Shown piece after piece: positions 62,532-64,000 of a DNA stretch of 64,000 nucleotides. Where the stretch lies: contig NZ_CP019236.1 of assembly GCF_001955695.1 (NCBI RefSeq), positions 3,100,001-3,164,000 of the forward strand. The letters are read 5' to 3'. A model generated the notes under the pieces. It saw only the letters and a list, made by a program, of their open reading frames with translations. It searched no databases and was not told where the DNA came from. How positions within the stretch are numbered: the stretch's first letter is position 1; each line of letters opens with the position of its first letter. Both the position numbers and the translations under genes were made by a program. Source of the stretch: Rhodoferax koreense (lineage in GTDB: Bacteria > Pseudomonadota > Gammaproteobacteria > Burkholderiales > Burkholderiaceae_C).

Positions 62532-62957
62532 ATGGCCGATGCAACGATCTGGTGGCTTGTCGCCGGCGGCGCCATCGTCGCCGAACTGCTCACCGGCACC
62601 TTCTACCTGCTGATGCTGGCGCTGGGCTTCGCCGCTGCGGCCATCGCAGCCCACCTGGGTGCCGGGACCGTGCAACAGACCGTGGTAGCCGCGGCCGTCG
62701 GCGGCGGCGCGGTGCTGGGTTGGCACCTGCTGCGCGGACGCCGCGCCAATGGCCCGCCGGCGCGCGCCAACCGCAACGTGAACATGGACATCGGCGAGAC
62801 CGTGATGGTGGAGGCCTGGTTGCCCGACGGCACGGGCAGTGTCCACTACCGCGGCGCGCGTTGGACCGTGATCCACCGCCCGGGCGTCGTGCCGGTGACC
62901 GGCCCGCACCGGGTTGCAGAAGTCATCGGCAACCGGTTGCTGGTCGAGAAGCTCTGA
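62532..62957 (+). CDS. NfeD-family short membrane protein
   Basis: This is a 141-aa protein with an N-terminal membrane region (WWLVAGGAIVAELLTGTFYL, then LMLALGFAAAAIAA) and a C-terminal OB-fold NfeD domain (GETVMVEAWLPDGTGSVHYR, then GARWTVIHRP). Short NfeD proteins pair with stomatin-like proteins, and the stomatin gene indeed follows 49 bp later. The ATG begins MADATIWWLV; upstream in-frame sequence is not membrane-like. It probably stabilises or localises the SPFH complex. Confidence 0.9.
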   Translation: MADATIWWLVAGGAIVAELLTGTFYLLMLALGFAAAAIAAHLGAGTVQQTVVAAAVGGGAVLGWHLLRGRRANGPPARANRNVNMDIGETVMVEAWLPDGTGSVHYRGARWTVIHRPGVVPVTGPHRVAEVIGNRLLVEKL

Positions 62958-63006
62958 TGCCCACCGGCTCGCTCTCATTCTCATTCATCGACTGATCGGA
63001 AGCTTC

Positions 63007-63921
63007 ATGGAAATCGGCCTGGTTCTACTCGTCATCGTGGTGATCTTCATCGCCCGCTCGATTCGCATCGTTCCCCAGCAGAACGCCTGGGTGGTGGAGC
63101 GCCTGGGCAAATACCATGCGACCCTCACACCGGGCCTGAACCTTCTGGTGCCCTTCGTCGACCGCGTGGGCTACAAGCACAGCCTGAAGGAAATACCGCT
63201 CGACATCCCGAGCCAGGTCTGCATCACGCGCGACAACACCCAGCTCCAGGTGGACGGCATCCTGTATTTCCAGGTGACCGACGCCATGCGCGCGAGTTAC
63301 GGCTCGTCCAACTACATCATGGCCATCTCGCAGCTGGCGCAGACCTCTTTGCGCAGCGTGATCGGCAAGCTCGAATTGGACAAGACCTTCGAGGAGCGCG
63401 ACATCATCAACGCCCAGGTGGTGGCCGCCATCGACGAAGCCGCGCTGAACTGGGGCGTGAAGGTCCTGCGTTACGAAATCAAGGACCTCACGCCGCCCAA
63501 GGAAATCCTGCATGCCATGCAGGCCCAGATCACCGCCGAACGCGAGAAGCGCGCGCTGATCGCTGCCTCGGAAGGCCGGCGCCAGGAACAGATCAACATC
63601 GCCACCGGCGAACGCGAGGCCTTCATCGCTCGCTCCGAAGGCGAGAAACAGGCCGTGATCAACAAGGCGCAGGGCGAGGCTGCTTCCATTCTCGCCGTGG
63701 CCCAAGCCAATGCCGAGGCCATCGAACGCGTGGCCGCCGCCATCCGCCAGCCCGGAGGCGAACAGGCCGTGCAGTTGAAGGTGGCCGAGAAAGCCGTCGA
63801 AGCCTACAGTCGCGTGGCGAGCGACGCCACGACCACCCTCATCGTGCCGAGCAACATGACCGAAGTCTCCGCACTCATCGCCTCGGCGATGAAGATGGTG
63901 CAGGCCAACAAGACGGCGTGA
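63007..63921 (+). CDS. SPFH/stomatin-family membrane protein (QmcA-like)
   Basis: This is a 304-aa slipin: N-terminal membrane helix (MEIGLVLLVIVVIFIARSIR), an SPFH/Band 7 domain (IVPQQNAWVVERLGKYHATL, then TPGLNLLVPFVDRVGYKHSL), ITRDNTQLQVDGILYFQVTD, and a long charged C-terminal helix region (ITAEREKRALIAASEGRRQE and SEGEKQAVINKAQGEAASIL) that mediates oligomerisation. Such proteins form large membrane microdomain rings and influence protease activity and membrane order. It is paired with nfeD upstream. Confidence 0.93.
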   Translation: MEIGLVLLVIVVIFIARSIRIVPQQNAWVVERLGKYHATLTPGLNLLVPFVDRVGYKHSLKEIPLDIPSQVCITRDNTQLQVDGILYFQVTDAMRASYGSSNYIMAISQLAQTSLRSVIGKLELDKTFEERDIINAQVVAAIDEAALNWGVKVLRYEIKDLTPPKEILHAMQAQITAEREKRALIAASEGRRQEQINIATGEREAFIARSEGEKQAVINKAQGEAASILAVAQANAEAIERVAAAIRQPGGEQAVQLKVAEKAVEAYSRVASDATTTLIVPSNMTEVSALIASAMKMVQANKTA

Positions 63922-63926
63922 GCGGC

Positions 63927-64000
63927 ATGAGCGATCCGTTCGACAACGAAGAAAGGCCAGTCATGGAACACAATGTCCTGGGCTCCGAACTCGTGCCCTG
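63927..64000 (+). CDS. Probable DUF2237 family protein, 5' fragment
   Basis: Only the first 24 codons are inside the window: MSDPFDNEERPV followed by MEHNVLGSELVP. The phrase NVLG.(E/P)L.PC at the N terminus is the usual opening of DUF2237 proteins, which continue with a Cys-rich DPMTGFYRDGCC block; that part would lie beyond the end. The start is 5 bp after the stomatin gene stop, which suggests cotranscription; a second ATG 12 codons in could be the real start. The assignment is tentative. Confidence 0.45.
   Translation, partial: MSDPFDNEERPVMEHNVLGSELVP

Overview
The window reads as chromosome from a high-GC betaproteobacterium of the order Burkholderiales, most likely family Comamonadaceae (Variovorax/Acidovorax-like). 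The evidence is the rimP-nusA-infB-rbfA-truB-typA translation block, a Kdo hydroxylase, Burkholderiales-type 2-aminoethylphosphonate transport genes, and the codon bias. Almost all of it is coding. I see no rRNA, tRNA, CRISPR array, transposase or prophage gene.

Layout. 1-4012: glycogen/maltodextrin operon (3' end of glgB, glgX, malQ), followed by a decayed dienelactone hydrolase fragment and a DUF4287 small protein. 4666-13817: housekeeping and accessory genes: an orphan FimT/GspH-like pilin, Kdo hydroxylase, an Ada/AlkA-type alkylation repair fusion with ogt, two EamA exporters, a MATE exporter, a ZntB/CorA-type metal transporter and a LapA-like membrane protein. 13818-14126: a terminator and repeat-rich intergenic DNA. 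14127-22432 (minus strand): typA, truB, rbfA, infB, nusA, rimP. 22596-29025 (minus strand): the yejABEF peptide ABC importer, with a type II toxin-antitoxin pair lodged between yejB and yejE. fabI diverges from yejA.

29914-37034 (minus strand) is an uncharacterised catabolic operon. It has an AllA-like ureidoglycolate lyase, a PuuE-like cofactor-independent allantoinase/deacetylase, a complete amino-acid-type (family 3) ABC importer, an NAD-dependent epimerase, an SDR and a GntR/FCD regulator. 37231-46185 is a phosphonate utilisation locus built around a divergent regulatory region with a perfect inverted repeat. Leftward run a 2-aminoethylphosphonate-type binding protein, ATPase and fused permease, a HAD phosphatase, an FAD oxidoreductase (TIGR03364 type) and phosphonoacetaldehyde hydrolase PhnX. 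Rightward run the GntR regulator, a PhnZ-like HD-domain protein and an EamA-type membrane protein. No PhnW transaminase and no PhnY hydroxylase are in the window, so the FAD enzyme probably feeds PhnX, and the HD protein may provide a second, oxidative C-P cleavage route.

46317-64000: an exported minimal DNA ligase (LigE-like) with a good sigma-70 promoter; an archaic (Csu-type) chaperone-usher pilus operon; an SDR; a PAS-GGDEF-EAL protein whose GGDEF site is degenerate but whose EAL site looks intact; an OmpR-type response regulator facing a large hybrid histidine kinase; an Orn/Lys/Arg decarboxylase; an NfeD/stomatin pair; and the first codons of a probable DUF2237 gene.

The strongest leads for something not fully described are the PuuE/AllA/ABC operon with its pathway gap, the phosphonate locus that pairs PhnX and a PhnZ-like enzyme without phnW or phnY, and the toxin-antitoxin pair inside yejABEF. 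Family assignments rest on motif recognition only, because no database search could be run.
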